A DNA stretch of 64,000 nt from Acholeplasma laidlawii (GTDB lineage Bacteria > Bacillota_I > Bacilli_A > Acholeplasmatales > Acholeplasmataceae): the NCBI RefSeq assembly GCF_015709225.1, contig NZ_JADNRS010000024.1, forward strand, positions 1-64,000, in the 5' to 3' direction. The notes beneath the pieces were generated by a model. That model did not search any database, had not been told where the DNA came from, and saw nothing but the letters and a program-made list of their open reading frames with translations. This document shows positions 36,756 through 45,794 of this stretch, piece by piece (the stretch's first letter is position 1; each line of letters opens with the position of its first letter). The position numbers and the translations under genes are program-made.

Positions 36756-38039
36756 TTATTTTTGTACTGCGTTTTCTACTAAGAATGTTACTGCTTTTTC
36801 AAATGCGATATCATTCATTACTAATTCATCTGAGATATACTTTTTAATTTCATTAACTTCCATTTTGTAATGGTTCGCTAATTCTTCATAACGTAAGTTT
36901 AATTCTTCAGGTGTAGCAGTGAAGTTTTCTTTCTTAGCAATCGCTTCGATTACTAAGGATTGAAGTACACGTTTTTCAGCTTGTTCTTTAGCTTGTTGTT
37001 CGAATAATTCTTTAGTTAATCCTGACAATTGGATGAATGTATCCATATCTAATTGATATTGTTTAGCTTGAGCTTCAACATTTTTCTTGAAATTTTCAAT
37101 TTCTGAATCAAACATAGATTGTGGTACTTCAACTTTAGCTAATTTAACTACTTCAGTAATTACTGCATCAGTTAATTCTCTTTTAGATTGTTCTTGTTTA
37201 GATGCTTCTAAATCTGCTTTGATTGATGCTTTTAATTGATCAACAGTTGAGATACCTTCACGGTTAAGTGATACAACCCATTCATCATTTAATTCAGCTA
37301 ATTTTTTAGATTTAATTTCGTGTAATACAACTTTAAATACTGCTGGTTTACCTGCTAGGTTTTCAGCTTGGTATTGTTCTGGGAAAGTAACATTTACATC
37401 ACGAGACTCACCAGCTTTTAAGCCTAACATACCTTCTTCAAAACCAGGAATGAATTGACCACTACCGATTTCTAAACTGAAGTTTTCAGCTTTTCCACCT
37501 TCAAATGCAACACCATCTTGGAATCCTTCGAAATCAAAGATTGCTGTATCGCCATTTTCTAGTGCACCATCTTTAGGTTCTAAAATAGCATTTTGAGCTA
37601 ATAGGCTGTTGATGTTTTCATCAACTTCTTTTTCTGTTACTTCTGTATCTACTTTAGCAACTTCAACACCTTTGTAGTTTTCAATTTCAACTTCAGGTTT
37701 GATTGCAACTTCAAAACTCACTTCAAATTCTTCAGTTCTTGAGATTTTATCGAAATCTAGATCAATGTTCATTGGATCAGAAACAATTGTAAAGTCTTTA
37801 ACTAGTGTTGCATCATTATATTTATGACCAATTGCATGGTTTAATGCTTCTGCATATAATGCTGTTTCACCAAATTTTTGTTCGTAAACTTTTTGAGTTA
37901 CTTTACCTTTTCTAAATCCTTTAATTTCTACATCATCTTTAATGTGTGCAAAAGCATGTTCTAATGCATGTTCAAATTCTGCAGGTGTTACTGTAAAAGT
38001 AAATTTTACATGATTCTTTTTTATATGTTCAAATTTCAT
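36756..38039 (-). CDS. tig: Trigger factor (peptidyl-prolyl isomerase)
   Basis: 427 residues. N-terminal ribosome-binding domain with FRKGKV (the GFRxGKxP loop, here GFRKGKVTQK), FKBP-like isomerase domain (residues about 160-245, ENGDTAIFDFEGFQDG, GFEEGMLGLKAGE) and a helical C-terminal chaperone domain. Binds nascent chains at the ribosome exit. Ribosome site AGGAGG. Monocistronic; no CIRCE was found before it. Confidence 0.96.
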   Translation of the reverse strand: MKFEHIKKNHVKFTFTVTPAEFEHALEHAFAHIKDDVEIKGFRKGKVTQKVYEQKFGETALYAEALNHAIGHKYNDATLVKDFTIVSDPMNIDLDFDKISRTEEFEVSFEVAIKPEVEIENYKGVEVAKVDTEVTEKEVDENINSLLAQNAILEPKDGALENGDTAIFDFEGFQDGVAFEGGKAENFSLEIGSGQFIPGFEEGMLGLKAGESRDVNVTFPEQYQAENLAGKPAVFKVVLHEIKSKKLAELNDEWVVSLNREGISTVDQLKASIKADLEASKQEQSKRELTDAVITEVVKLAKVEVPQSMFDSEIENFKKNVEAQAKQYQLDMDTFIQLSGLTKELFEQQAKEQAEKRVLQSLVIEAIAKKENFTATPEELNLRYEELANHYKMEVNEIKKYISDELVMNDIAFEKAVTFLVENAVQK

Positions 38040-38119
38040 AGTTTCCTCCTAAATTATATCAACTTTAATATTATAACATTATAAATCTTTTTTTCATGAA
38101 AATACATAAGGAATGATAA

Positions 38120-38914
38120 TTATTCTTCTATTTTACGTATATCTTCTAAAGATAATGTGAAATCAAAGATATTTATATTTTCAAATTGTCTTAATTTATT
38201 GTGACTCTTTGGTATGACAATGACACCTTTTTGTACTTGGTATCTAAGTAGAACTTGTGCCCAAGTCTTACCATATTGGTTACCAATTGTTGTTAATATA
38301 TCCTTATTTGGCACAGGATCTAGTGGACCCCAGGCTACTGGAACAATCTCATGTGCCTTACAATATGAAACCAGTTCATGTTGCCAGTTTGCAGGATTAG
38401 ATTCTATTTGATTCATCATAGGTTTAACGTTTGCATGTTTCATGATGTAATCGAGTTGTTCCTTACTAAAATTGGACACACCAATTGCTTTAAAGTGTCC
38501 TTTTAAGTAATGACTTTCAAGTGCTTTCCAAACCCTTAAATTTATTTCATGAGTGGATGGATGATGAATTAAATAGATATCTACATAACCTCCAAATATA
38601 TCAATGGAAGATTGTATCATTTTTTCGATTTTTGCATCATCTTCAAGTGTTAACTCTTTAGTAGGTATTTTAGATGTGACTATGACATCAGTTCTATTTA
38701 AATGAGCATCTTTAATCGATTTGGCAATCACTGTTTCATTTCTATAAACAATTGCTGTATCTATGAGGCTGTAGCCATTTTCATATGCCCAAATTAGTTC
38801 TTTAGTGTCATAATCAAGTACACCATAAAAATCATGATTGACTTTACCAAACGTGTTTGCACCCATACCTATAACTGGTACTTTAAATCCGTTGTTAAGT
38901 GTTAAATATTGCAT
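38120..38914 (-). CDS. Aldo/keto reductase
   Basis: 264 residues of the (beta/alpha)8 family. The tetrad is visible: Asp in LIDTAIVYRNE, Tyr in the same segment, Lys in VTSKIP and His in LIHHPST. AIGVSNFSKEQL and VIPKSHNKLRQFENI are typical of the AKR5-like group (methylglyoxal/xylose-type reductases, NADPH-dependent). It is the last gene of the pullulanase-ROK-glucosyltransferase operon, three bases after the glycosyltransferase. The substrate is unknown; a sugar or aldehyde from the pathway is possible. Confidence 0.88.
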   Translation of the reverse strand: MQYLTLNNGFKVPVIGMGANTFGKVNHDFYGVLDYDTKELIWAYENGYSLIDTAIVYRNETVIAKSIKDAHLNRTDVIVTSKIPTKELTLEDDAKIEKMIQSSIDIFGGYVDIYLIHHPSTHEINLRVWKALESHYLKGHFKAIGVSNFSKEQLDYIMKHANVKPMMNQIESNPANWQHELVSYCKAHEIVPVAWGPLDPVPNKDILTTIGNQYGKTWAQVLLRYQVQKGVIVIPKSHNKLRQFENINIFDFTLSLEDIRKIEE

Positions 38915-38917
38915 AGG

Positions 38918-39916
38918 TTACCTCTTGATTTTAATAACTTCTTGATAAGCTTGTTTCAAGCCTTCACCAATTTTATCAATAGATCTATCTTGAACAATTT
39001 TATAACCTTTTTCAATCATTTCTGATTGATCTTCATGTAAAACTTTTTCAATCAATTTACTAAATTCAAAGTTATTATGTCCTTTTAGTACATGCTCTTT
39101 ATGGAATAACCAGTCATAATAGACAGGAATATCACGTAAAACAACTGGTGTTTTACTTGCTAAACCTTCTAAGACAACAATTCCTTCTGTTTCTTCATAA
39201 CTTGGGAAGAATACACAATCTGCACCACTAAATGCACCCTTAATGACTGCACCATCAACATAGCCCGGCATAATCATATTTTTAGGTTTATTTTTTATGC
39301 GTTTTCTAATAAAGTGAGTGGTTGCAAGTTTAGATAAATTACCAAACCAAATGAAAGTAACATTTGGCATAGTACGAGCAACTTCTATAAAATCGTGTAT
39401 ACCCTTTCTTTCAAATAATAGACCAACACCTATCACTACTTTTGAGTTAGGCTTTAGATTAAAGTGTTTTCTAAATGCATCTACATTTTCTTGTTTATAC
39501 TTATAAGCTTCTAAATCAATGCCGTTTGATAATGCAACAACAGGAGATTTAACTACATGCATCGATTCAATTAAAAACTTAGAATATCTCGTTGGTGTAA
39601 TAATCAAATCTGCAATACCATAAATGTTTTGTAGATGTTTATAGAAAAATGGTGCCATGATACGCCAAAATGCAAAACTTCTTCTAAAGTCTTGCACTGT
39701 TGAGTGTCCATGAACAATTACTGGGTATTTTTTTCTGAATTTTTTAATCTTATTGGAGTGTGCAATATTCACATGCACCAAGTCGTAAGTGTCTTTAGGG
39801 TCTGTAGTATATTCAATACCTGCAGCTTCTAGTGCACGCTTTTGATGATAAAATGCTCTACCAATGCCAGATTTTTTTAACATACTTTGTTTTTGTGAGT
39901 ACAATAGTACTTTCAT
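38918..39916 (-). CDS. GT4 glycosyltransferase, probable diglucosyldiacylglycerol synthase (alDGS type)
   Basis: 332 residues with the GT-B fold. NDP-sugar site: GVGLLFERKGIHDFIEVA (about residues 166-183) and the EX7E motif in SYEETEGIVVLEGLAS (about 239-254). The N-terminus MKVLLYSQKQSMLKKSGIG and length match my memory of the Acholeplasma laidlawii enzyme that adds a second glucose to monoglucosyldiacylglycerol. Those enzymes bind the inner membrane face through basic surface segments (KKFRKKYP, RKRIKNKPKN here). It balances bilayer and non-bilayer lipids. It sits in an operon with pullulanase and a sugar kinase, linking glucolipid and glucan metabolism. The specific assignment is from memory, not a search. 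Confidence 0.82.
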   Translation of the reverse strand: MKVLLYSQKQSMLKKSGIGRAFYHQKRALEAAGIEYTTDPKDTYDLVHVNIAHSNKIKKFRKKYPVIVHGHSTVQDFRRSFAFWRIMAPFFYKHLQNIYGIADLIITPTRYSKFLIESMHVVKSPVVALSNGIDLEAYKYKQENVDAFRKHFNLKPNSKVVIGVGLLFERKGIHDFIEVARTMPNVTFIWFGNLSKLATTHFIRKRIKNKPKNMIMPGYVDGAVIKGAFSGADCVFFPSYEETEGIVVLEGLASKTPVVLRDIPVYYDWLFHKEHVLKGHNNFEFSKLIEKVLHEDQSEMIEKGYKIVQDRSIDKIGEGLKQAYQEVIKIKR

Positions 39917-39940
39917 AATAAAAATACCTCTTTTCTATTT

Positions 39941-40822
39941 CTAATTGTCTAAGTTTTGTTTTGCAAAGATAACTGCTCCGTATATACCTGAGTTGACATG
40001 ACTATCTGCATAATATACTTTGAAGTTTTCTTTTGTTTTATCTGCAAATAAGTTTTTTAATATGAGAGATTCTAAATAAGCTTTTGGAAATTGTTCACTC
40101 ATTATCACGCCACCACCTAAAATAATGGTGGATATATCTAATATCGTCATTTGGGTTGTAATATAAAATGCCAATAAATGAAGATAGTCTTGAATGACTT
40201 GATGATTAAATTGATCTATGAACATGGTTTCAAATGGTGAATCCTTAAAATGCTTATCATGGATTGCTTTTAAATTAAACCCTGAAACTTCAGATTCTAA
40301 ATCACTTTGTTTTTGGTTATACATGATACCTCTTAAATACATTGGTACGTGCCCGATTTCACCAGCTGCACCAAAATCTCCTTGATACATCATATTTTTA
40401 ATACGAATTGCACTACCAAAACCAGTTCCTAAATAAAAGCCCATCACTGATTTATTAGGTTCAATATTAAAATGTTTTGCATCATATAGCATTAATATAT
40501 TGACATCATTACCAATAAATATTGGGATATTTAATTCTTTTTCTAAACTTAATAAATAGTCACCTTCAAAAGCTCTTAAGTTAGGTATATTTAAAACTTG
40601 TCTTGTATGAAGGTCAACGATACCAGGAAATCCAATACCAATTGCTTCAATGCTATAGCTGTCTTTGTATTTTAAAACATATGAGCGAATAAGTCCACCT
40701 AAATCTTTTCCAACTTTAGTAGATTGGTGCTTTTCTTCATGGTGAATAACAAAATCATCATCGACTAAACCGATTCTAATATTTGTACCGCCACAGTCAA
40801 TTCCGATAAAATAATTTTTCAT
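39941..40822 (-). CDS. ROK-family sugar kinase (glucokinase-like)
   Basis: 293 residues. ATP-binding GIDCGGTNIRIGLVDD at the N-terminus, sugar site GNDVNILML and GFYLGTGFGSAIRI, and GAAGEIGHVPM with the EIGH ligands. The zinc-binding CxCGxxGC motif that normally follows is missing (YLRGIMYNQKQSDLESEVSG). This suggests an AlsK-like or divergent glucokinase. Five bases after pullulanase, it could phosphorylate glucose released during glycogen breakdown. Confidence 0.87.
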   Translation of the reverse strand: MKNYFIGIDCGGTNIRIGLVDDDFVIHHEEKHQSTKVGKDLGGLIRSYVLKYKDSYSIEAIGIGFPGIVDLHTRQVLNIPNLRAFEGDYLLSLEKELNIPIFIGNDVNILMLYDAKHFNIEPNKSVMGFYLGTGFGSAIRIKNMMYQGDFGAAGEIGHVPMYLRGIMYNQKQSDLESEVSGFNLKAIHDKHFKDSPFETMFIDQFNHQVIQDYLHLLAFYITTQMTILDISTIILGGGVIMSEQFPKAYLESLILKNLFADKTKENFKVYYADSHVNSGIYGAVIFAKQNLDN

Positions 40823-40827
40823 ATTAT

Positions 40828-42780
40828 TTACTTCCTTTTGATAATATAAACACCTGGTTTGTTAATTAAAATCTCATTATCTAGTGTTTTTACATTCTTA
40901 GATCCAAATATTAGTTTACCATTTAATGGTATTTTTATTTCATCAAAATCATTTTTAATGTAGTGATCTAGTGTATACGTATTAGATTTTAATGAATAAA
41001 GTACATAATCACTATGAATTTTGGCATGAACATCTTTATTATAATCTGAATGACGATATACTTTGTATGATTTTCTTATCTTTAAGATTTGTCTTAATTT
41101 CTTAATGCTTGAAAAATCTTCCCATTTCACCATATTAATACTATCTGGTGATTTATAAGAGTTTTCAACACCATCCTTAGAGCGATACATTTCTTGACCA
41201 GCATGGTAGAAAGGTATACCTTGTGAGATTGCGATGATATGATTTGCTAGATCTTGATATATATGTTTAATTTTCTTATCTTTATAGTTAAAGTGCAAAG
41301 TATCGAAAAGTGTCATATTATCATGACATTCAACATAGTTTACTGATTTATTAGGCGTATTAAATATATGAGGTGAACCCTTTAATGCTTTTACTACATC
41401 TTCTAATTTTTCTTTAGACCCAGTTGCATAACCAAGTTCTTTTGTGTGTAGCGCACCCTTAAATAGATTTCTATAAAAATCATTAAAGTGTCCAATAGCA
41501 GGCATTAATGCTTGGTTGTTCATGTTACTACGTTTTGACTTAGGTAGTGCATTGTCCATATTCCAACCTTCACCATAAAGCATGATGTTTGGATTTAACT
41601 TTCTAAGCTCTACATCTATTTGATTCATAGTATCTACATCCATTAAGCCCATTAAATCAAATCTAAATCCATCTACTTTATAGTTTTTAACAAAATGAAC
41701 AAGTGAATCAATTATTAAACGTCTAACCATGTAATTGGTTGTTTCAACGTCATTTTCTAAAAATGCAGAGTGTGTTTGTTTAAAGTGTTTATCGTGTCTA
41801 TAAAAATAACCTGGAACAAAATAATCATAAGGGAATAATGCACGTTCATAAACGTGATTATAAACAACGTCCATATTCACACCTAAGCCAATTTCATGGG
41901 CTTTATCAACTATTTTTCTAAATTCGTTGATTCTACTATATGGATCACTTGGATTTTTAGATAACCACCCTTCTAATGCAAAATATTGCATTGGGTTATA
42001 TCCCCAGTTATAAAGTGCATCTTTATTCACATCATCTACGCCATAAAAATCATAAACTGGTAATACTTGAAAATGTGTAACACCTAAGTTTTTTATGTAT
42101 TCTAGAACGGATGATTTTAATGTTTCACTATATTCTGTCACACCTAAGAAAGTACCTTTATTTGGTACATCAAGATCAATGGTTAAATCTCTTATCATAC
42201 CTTCATAAATGACTGCATCTGTATATTTTTTTAAGGTAACGTGATCATGAACTTGTGGTTCTAATTTATCAACATCAATAATAACAGAGGCATCTAGATT
42301 GCTTGCTATAGTGTATGGATCATTTGCTAATTGGAATGTATCCACTAGTCTTACATTATAAGCGTAGGTTTTTCCTTCAAGATCACCTTGAACTCGAACA
42401 TGGTATGCACCACCTTCTAAGTATGTCATTTCATACGTAGCACCATCTACCATACAATACATTTCTTTAGCAACTGGACTATAAACATAAAAGTCAGTGT
42501 GTGTCCTGGTATAAACTGCGCCAAGCGGACCATCATATCTATATTTTTTATCAAACGATTTATGTAGTGTCACTAATCCAATGTGTAATGGATATCTATG
42601 ATGATTGATATAAACATGGTCAACTTCATGTAATTTCAAATCGATATTCGATTTAAAATATTGATTTTCACCTTCATTTTTATACCAAGTGATTTCATAA
42701 CCCTGGATATGAATGTCATAAATATAGTCAGTAGATTCTAATCTAATTAATTGTAAATCATCAATAAAAGCTTTAATCAT
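40828..42780 (-). CDS. pulA: Type I pullulanase (GH13 debranching enzyme)
   Basis: 650 residues. The type I pullulanase signature YNWGYNP is present. Catalytic residues: nucleophile Asp in VDGFRFDLMGLMD, acid Glu in LYGEGWN and Asp in VECHDNMTL. N-terminal CBM48-like part (about residues 90-190). No signal peptide, so it acts inside the cell, cutting alpha-1,6 branches of glycogen in place of GlgX. First gene of the operon with ROK kinase, glucosyltransferase and aldo/keto reductase; divergent from the LacI-type regulator 73 bases away. Confidence 0.93.
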   Translation of the reverse strand: MIKAFIDDLQLIRLESTDYIYDIHIQGYEITWYKNEGENQYFKSNIDLKLHEVDHVYINHHRYPLHIGLVTLHKSFDKKYRYDGPLGAVYTRTHTDFYVYSPVAKEMYCMVDGATYEMTYLEGGAYHVRVQGDLEGKTYAYNVRLVDTFQLANDPYTIASNLDASVIIDVDKLEPQVHDHVTLKKYTDAVIYEGMIRDLTIDLDVPNKGTFLGVTEYSETLKSSVLEYIKNLGVTHFQVLPVYDFYGVDDVNKDALYNWGYNPMQYFALEGWLSKNPSDPYSRINEFRKIVDKAHEIGLGVNMDVVYNHVYERALFPYDYFVPGYFYRHDKHFKQTHSAFLENDVETTNYMVRRLIIDSLVHFVKNYKVDGFRFDLMGLMDVDTMNQIDVELRKLNPNIMLYGEGWNMDNALPKSKRSNMNNQALMPAIGHFNDFYRNLFKGALHTKELGYATGSKEKLEDVVKALKGSPHIFNTPNKSVNYVECHDNMTLFDTLHFNYKDKKIKHIYQDLANHIIAISQGIPFYHAGQEMYRSKDGVENSYKSPDSINMVKWEDFSSIKKLRQILKIRKSYKVYRHSDYNKDVHAKIHSDYVLYSLKSNTYTLDHYIKNDFDEIKIPLNGKLIFGSKNVKTLDNEILINKPGVYIIKRK

Positions 42781-42831
42781 TATAATATTTCCTACACTTT
42801 CATGTTTTTTAGTTTATTATGATAAAATAAG

Positions 42832-42837
42832 TATAAT
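42832..42837 (+). promoter_or_regulatory. -10 of the LacI-type regulator gene
   Basis: TATAAT stands 17 bases before the ATG in the short divergent region to pulA; a TGATAAAA half-site (42820-42827) is just upstream and also occurs near glgP and glgA. Confidence 0.45.
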
Positions 42838-42853
42838 ATATACGAGGTGAACT

Positions 42854-43825
42854 ATGAAACCAACCATTAAAGATGTAGCTAAGAAATCGAATGTCAGTAT
42901 CTCCACAGTATCACGTGTTATCAATAAGCGTGGTTACGTACATGAAGATACACGTTTGCTTATTGAACAGTCTATTAAAGACTTAGGTTTTGTGCCTAAC
43001 CAACTAGCTAGAAGTTTAACCAATCGTTCTTCTAAAATCATTGCGGTCATTGTACCGCATATCGGGCCATACTTTTATGGTGAATTATTAGAATCGATTG
43101 AGAGTCAAGCTCAGGCAAATGGTTATAAAATTATGTTCTTCAACGTTCAAGACGACCCTGAACGTGAATTAGAATATATTAGATTCTTTGAACAATATAA
43201 TATTGAAGGTATTATTGTAGCATCTAATTTCCAAAACATGTCTAAACTAGATGAAATCAAGGTACCGATTATTACAATTGATCACATTTTAGATGAAAAC
43301 ATCCCTTCTATTACTGCAGACTCTGTGACTGCAGGTGAGTTAGCTGCTAAGAAACTTATTAAAGGCGGTTCTAAGCATTTAGCTGTCTTTAGAGGTCCAA
43401 GTTTTTTAATGACAACGATTGAGCGAACATTAGGTTTTAATAAGATTTTAAAAGAACATAATTTACACGCTGATGTCTTCGACTTTGACCTAGTTAATCC
43501 GGATGCTAAACTTATCGAACAAGTTTTAAGTGCTAATCCTCATATTGATGGTATCTTTGCATACTCAGATACAATGGCACTTGTCATATCTTCTATTTTA
43601 CAACGGTTAGGTCGCAAAGTGCCTGAAGATGTCCAAATTATTGGTTATGATAATACACCTTTTGTAGAGTGGATTCATCCACCCCTAACAACCATTTCTC
43701 AACCAATCAATTTATTAGGTAAACAAGCGTTTATCAATCTAACAAGGTTAATTCGTGGTGATGAGTTATCCACACTTCATGAAGTCATGAATGTTGAATT
43801 AGTAGAACGTAAATCAACAAGATGA
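42854..43825 (+). CDS. LacI-family transcriptional regulator
   Basis: 323 residues. Helix-turn-helix TIKDVAKKSNVSISTVSRVIN (residues 3-23) with hinge helix PNQLARSL (about 50-57), then a periplasmic-binding-type sensor domain. It is divergent from the pullulanase operon and followed by glgB, so maltodextrin or glycogen control (MalR-like) is likely. CcpA is a possible alternative; the sensor residues cannot decide it. Ribosome site GAGGTGA. Confidence 0.92.
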   Translation: MKPTIKDVAKKSNVSISTVSRVINKRGYVHEDTRLLIEQSIKDLGFVPNQLARSLTNRSSKIIAVIVPHIGPYFYGELLESIESQAQANGYKIMFFNVQDDPERELEYIRFFEQYNIEGIIVASNFQNMSKLDEIKVPIITIDHILDENIPSITADSVTAGELAAKKLIKGGSKHLAVFRGPSFLMTTIERTLGFNKILKEHNLHADVFDFDLVNPDAKLIEQVLSANPHIDGIFAYSDTMALVISSILQRLGRKVPEDVQIIGYDNTPFVEWIHPPLTTISQPINLLGKQAFINLTRLIRGDELSTLHEVMNVELVERKSTR

Positions 43826-43853
43826 GAATCCTAAAATAGGATTCTCATTTTTT
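43823..43853. terminator. Bidirectional terminator between the LacI gene and glgB
   Basis: TGAGAATCCT pairs with AGGATTCTCA, followed by TTTTTT on the plus strand. It overlaps the ends of both genes. Confidence 0.85.
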
Positions 43854-45707
43854 ATATTTAAAGATAATACTCGTTAACCCTGAAAGTTGTACCTTGATAT
43901 GATATGGTTGACCATTTCTTGGTTCTTTATAGGTCTTTAGTGGTAAGCCGTTATATAAGTTTGTACCATTATAAATATCTTTGTCGGAATTTAATATTTC
44001 CTCATAAGTTCCTTCATAAGGTACACCAACTTCATAGCTTTGATAATAGTTTGGAGTCAGGTTATGAACCATAACAAGCACTTCGTTATCCGAGTATCTT
44101 GCGTAAGCGAAGACAGATGTGTCTTTATGATCCACAATTAACCATTTAAATCCTGATGGGTCATGATCTTTTTTATAAAGTGCATCGTGGTGTCTATAAA
44201 CATGTGCTAAATCTCTAAAATACCTATTAAAAGCGTCATGTATAGGAAACTTTAACAATTCCCAGTCAAGTTCCTTTTTAAAATCCCATTCTGCAATTTG
44301 AGCAAATTCTTGTCCCATAAATAGTAATTTTTTACCAGGATGCGTCATATAGAATGTAATCAGATTTCTATAATGAGCAAACTTTTGTTCGTAACTTCCC
44401 GGCATTTTACTGACTAAGGAACCTTTTAGGTGTACGACTTCATCATGGCTAAAAGGTAAAATAAATTGTTCGTTAAATGCATATACTAAGCCAAAAGTTA
44501 ATTTATCATGGTGATGTTTTCGGTAAATTGGATCAAGTTTAAAATAAGATAAGACATCATTCATAAAGCCCATATTCCATTTATAATTGAAACCAATACC
44601 TCCAGCAAAGGTTGGTTTGGTAACTAGTGGAAAGGCTGTTGAGTCTTCTGCAGATAGAATAAAGGTTTCATCCTTACTAAATATGTGTGCTGATATTTCT
44701 TTTAAAAATGAAATAGCTTCTTCATTTATACCATTTGACTGATCACCTAGATAATAAAACAAGTGAGATACTGCATCAATTCTAAATCCGTCAACATGGA
44801 AATAATCCATCCAAAAAGTTAAGGCAGACATCATAAAACTTCTAGTAATACCTTTGTTGAAGTCTAGATTTGCTGTACCCCAAGTAATATTTTCCCTTTT
44901 AAAGGCATCCTCATATTCATAAAGGTAAGTCCCATCAAATTTAAATAAACCAAAGTCATCTTTATTAATATGACCTAGAACCCAGTCCATGATTACACCA
45001 ATGCCATGTTGATGACATTGATCTATTAAGTACATTAAATCTTTTGGTGACCCAAATCTAGAGGTTGCTGCAAAAAAACCTGTACCTTGATAACCCCATG
45101 AGTCATCCAGTGGATGCTCATAGACTGGCATGAGTTCAATATGCGTAAAACCATTGTATTTTACATGCTCAATTAACTCTTTGACGACTTCATTATATGG
45201 TCTAAATTGACCGTTATTTCTTTGCCATGAACCCAGATGGACTTCATAGATAAGTATTGGTTGATCATAGACCTTTTTCTTATTTTTAAACCAATCATGA
45301 TCTTTCCAATAATATGCTTCTATATCGTAAACTTTAGATGCATTTGATGGTCTTACTTCAGAAAAGTATCCAAATGGGTCTGACTTATGTACAACCTTGC
45401 CATCTTTCTGATGGACCTCATATTTGTAGGTTGCCCATTCAAGATCTTTTGATATCGTAATGGACCAAAATCCTTGCGGATGAATTTTAGTTAGAACATG
45501 TTTCCAGCCTTCAAAATTATTAAAATCAGCAATAAGTCTAACTTCTTTTGCGTTGGGTGCATAAACAGTAAATGTGGTAGATATGATGTTTCCATCATCA
45601 TCCTTATTCAGGTGTGCGCCTAAAAACTGATGTGCTAAATAGTTCTTGCCCAATAAATATAAATTTGCATGAGATTCTGTAAATGCCAATTTTATGTACC
45701 TCCCCAA
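43845..45707 (-). CDS. glgB: 1,4-alpha-glucan branching enzyme
   Basis: 620 residues of GH13 with N-terminal CBM48. Motifs YEVHLGSWQR, DWVLGHINKD (a variant of DWVPxHF), VDGFRIDAVSHLFYY (nucleophile), ILSAEDST (acid) and FSHDEVVHLKGS. It makes alpha-1,6 branches in glycogen. It lies downstream of glgP but has a terminator between, so it may have a separate promoter. It converges with the LacI-type gene. Confidence 0.95.
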   Translation of the reverse strand: MGRYIKLAFTESHANLYLLGKNYLAHQFLGAHLNKDDDGNIISTTFTVYAPNAKEVRLIADFNNFEGWKHVLTKIHPQGFWSITISKDLEWATYKYEVHQKDGKVVHKSDPFGYFSEVRPSNASKVYDIEAYYWKDHDWFKNKKKVYDQPILIYEVHLGSWQRNNGQFRPYNEVVKELIEHVKYNGFTHIELMPVYEHPLDDSWGYQGTGFFAATSRFGSPKDLMYLIDQCHQHGIGVIMDWVLGHINKDDFGLFKFDGTYLYEYEDAFKRENITWGTANLDFNKGITRSFMMSALTFWMDYFHVDGFRIDAVSHLFYYLGDQSNGINEEAISFLKEISAHIFSKDETFILSAEDSTAFPLVTKPTFAGGIGFNYKWNMGFMNDVLSYFKLDPIYRKHHHDKLTFGLVYAFNEQFILPFSHDEVVHLKGSLVSKMPGSYEQKFAHYRNLITFYMTHPGKKLLFMGQEFAQIAEWDFKKELDWELLKFPIHDAFNRYFRDLAHVYRHHDALYKKDHDPSGFKWLIVDHKDTSVFAYARYSDNEVLVMVHNLTPNYYQSYEVGVPYEGTYEEILNSDKDIYNGTNLYNGLPLKTYKEPRNGQPYHIKVQLSGLTSIIFKYKK

Positions 45708-45744
45708 TGATTATCCTTTAATACTATTTTACACTAAATATGCT

Positions 45745-45776
45745 ACAAAAATGGCCTTATCATTAAAATAAGGCTC
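45745..45776 (-). terminator. Terminator between glgP and glgB
   Basis: GCCTTAT pairs with ATAAGGC, followed by ATTTTTG on the minus strand, after the glgP stop. Confidence 0.7.
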
Positions 45777-45794
45777 ATTTTCTTTATAAATTTA

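Noticed and set aside
42781-42853. CRE/LacI operator in the pulA/LacI intergenic region
   Set aside because: No sequence with the central CG of the glgP and glgA sites is there; only a TGATAAAA half-site was found.
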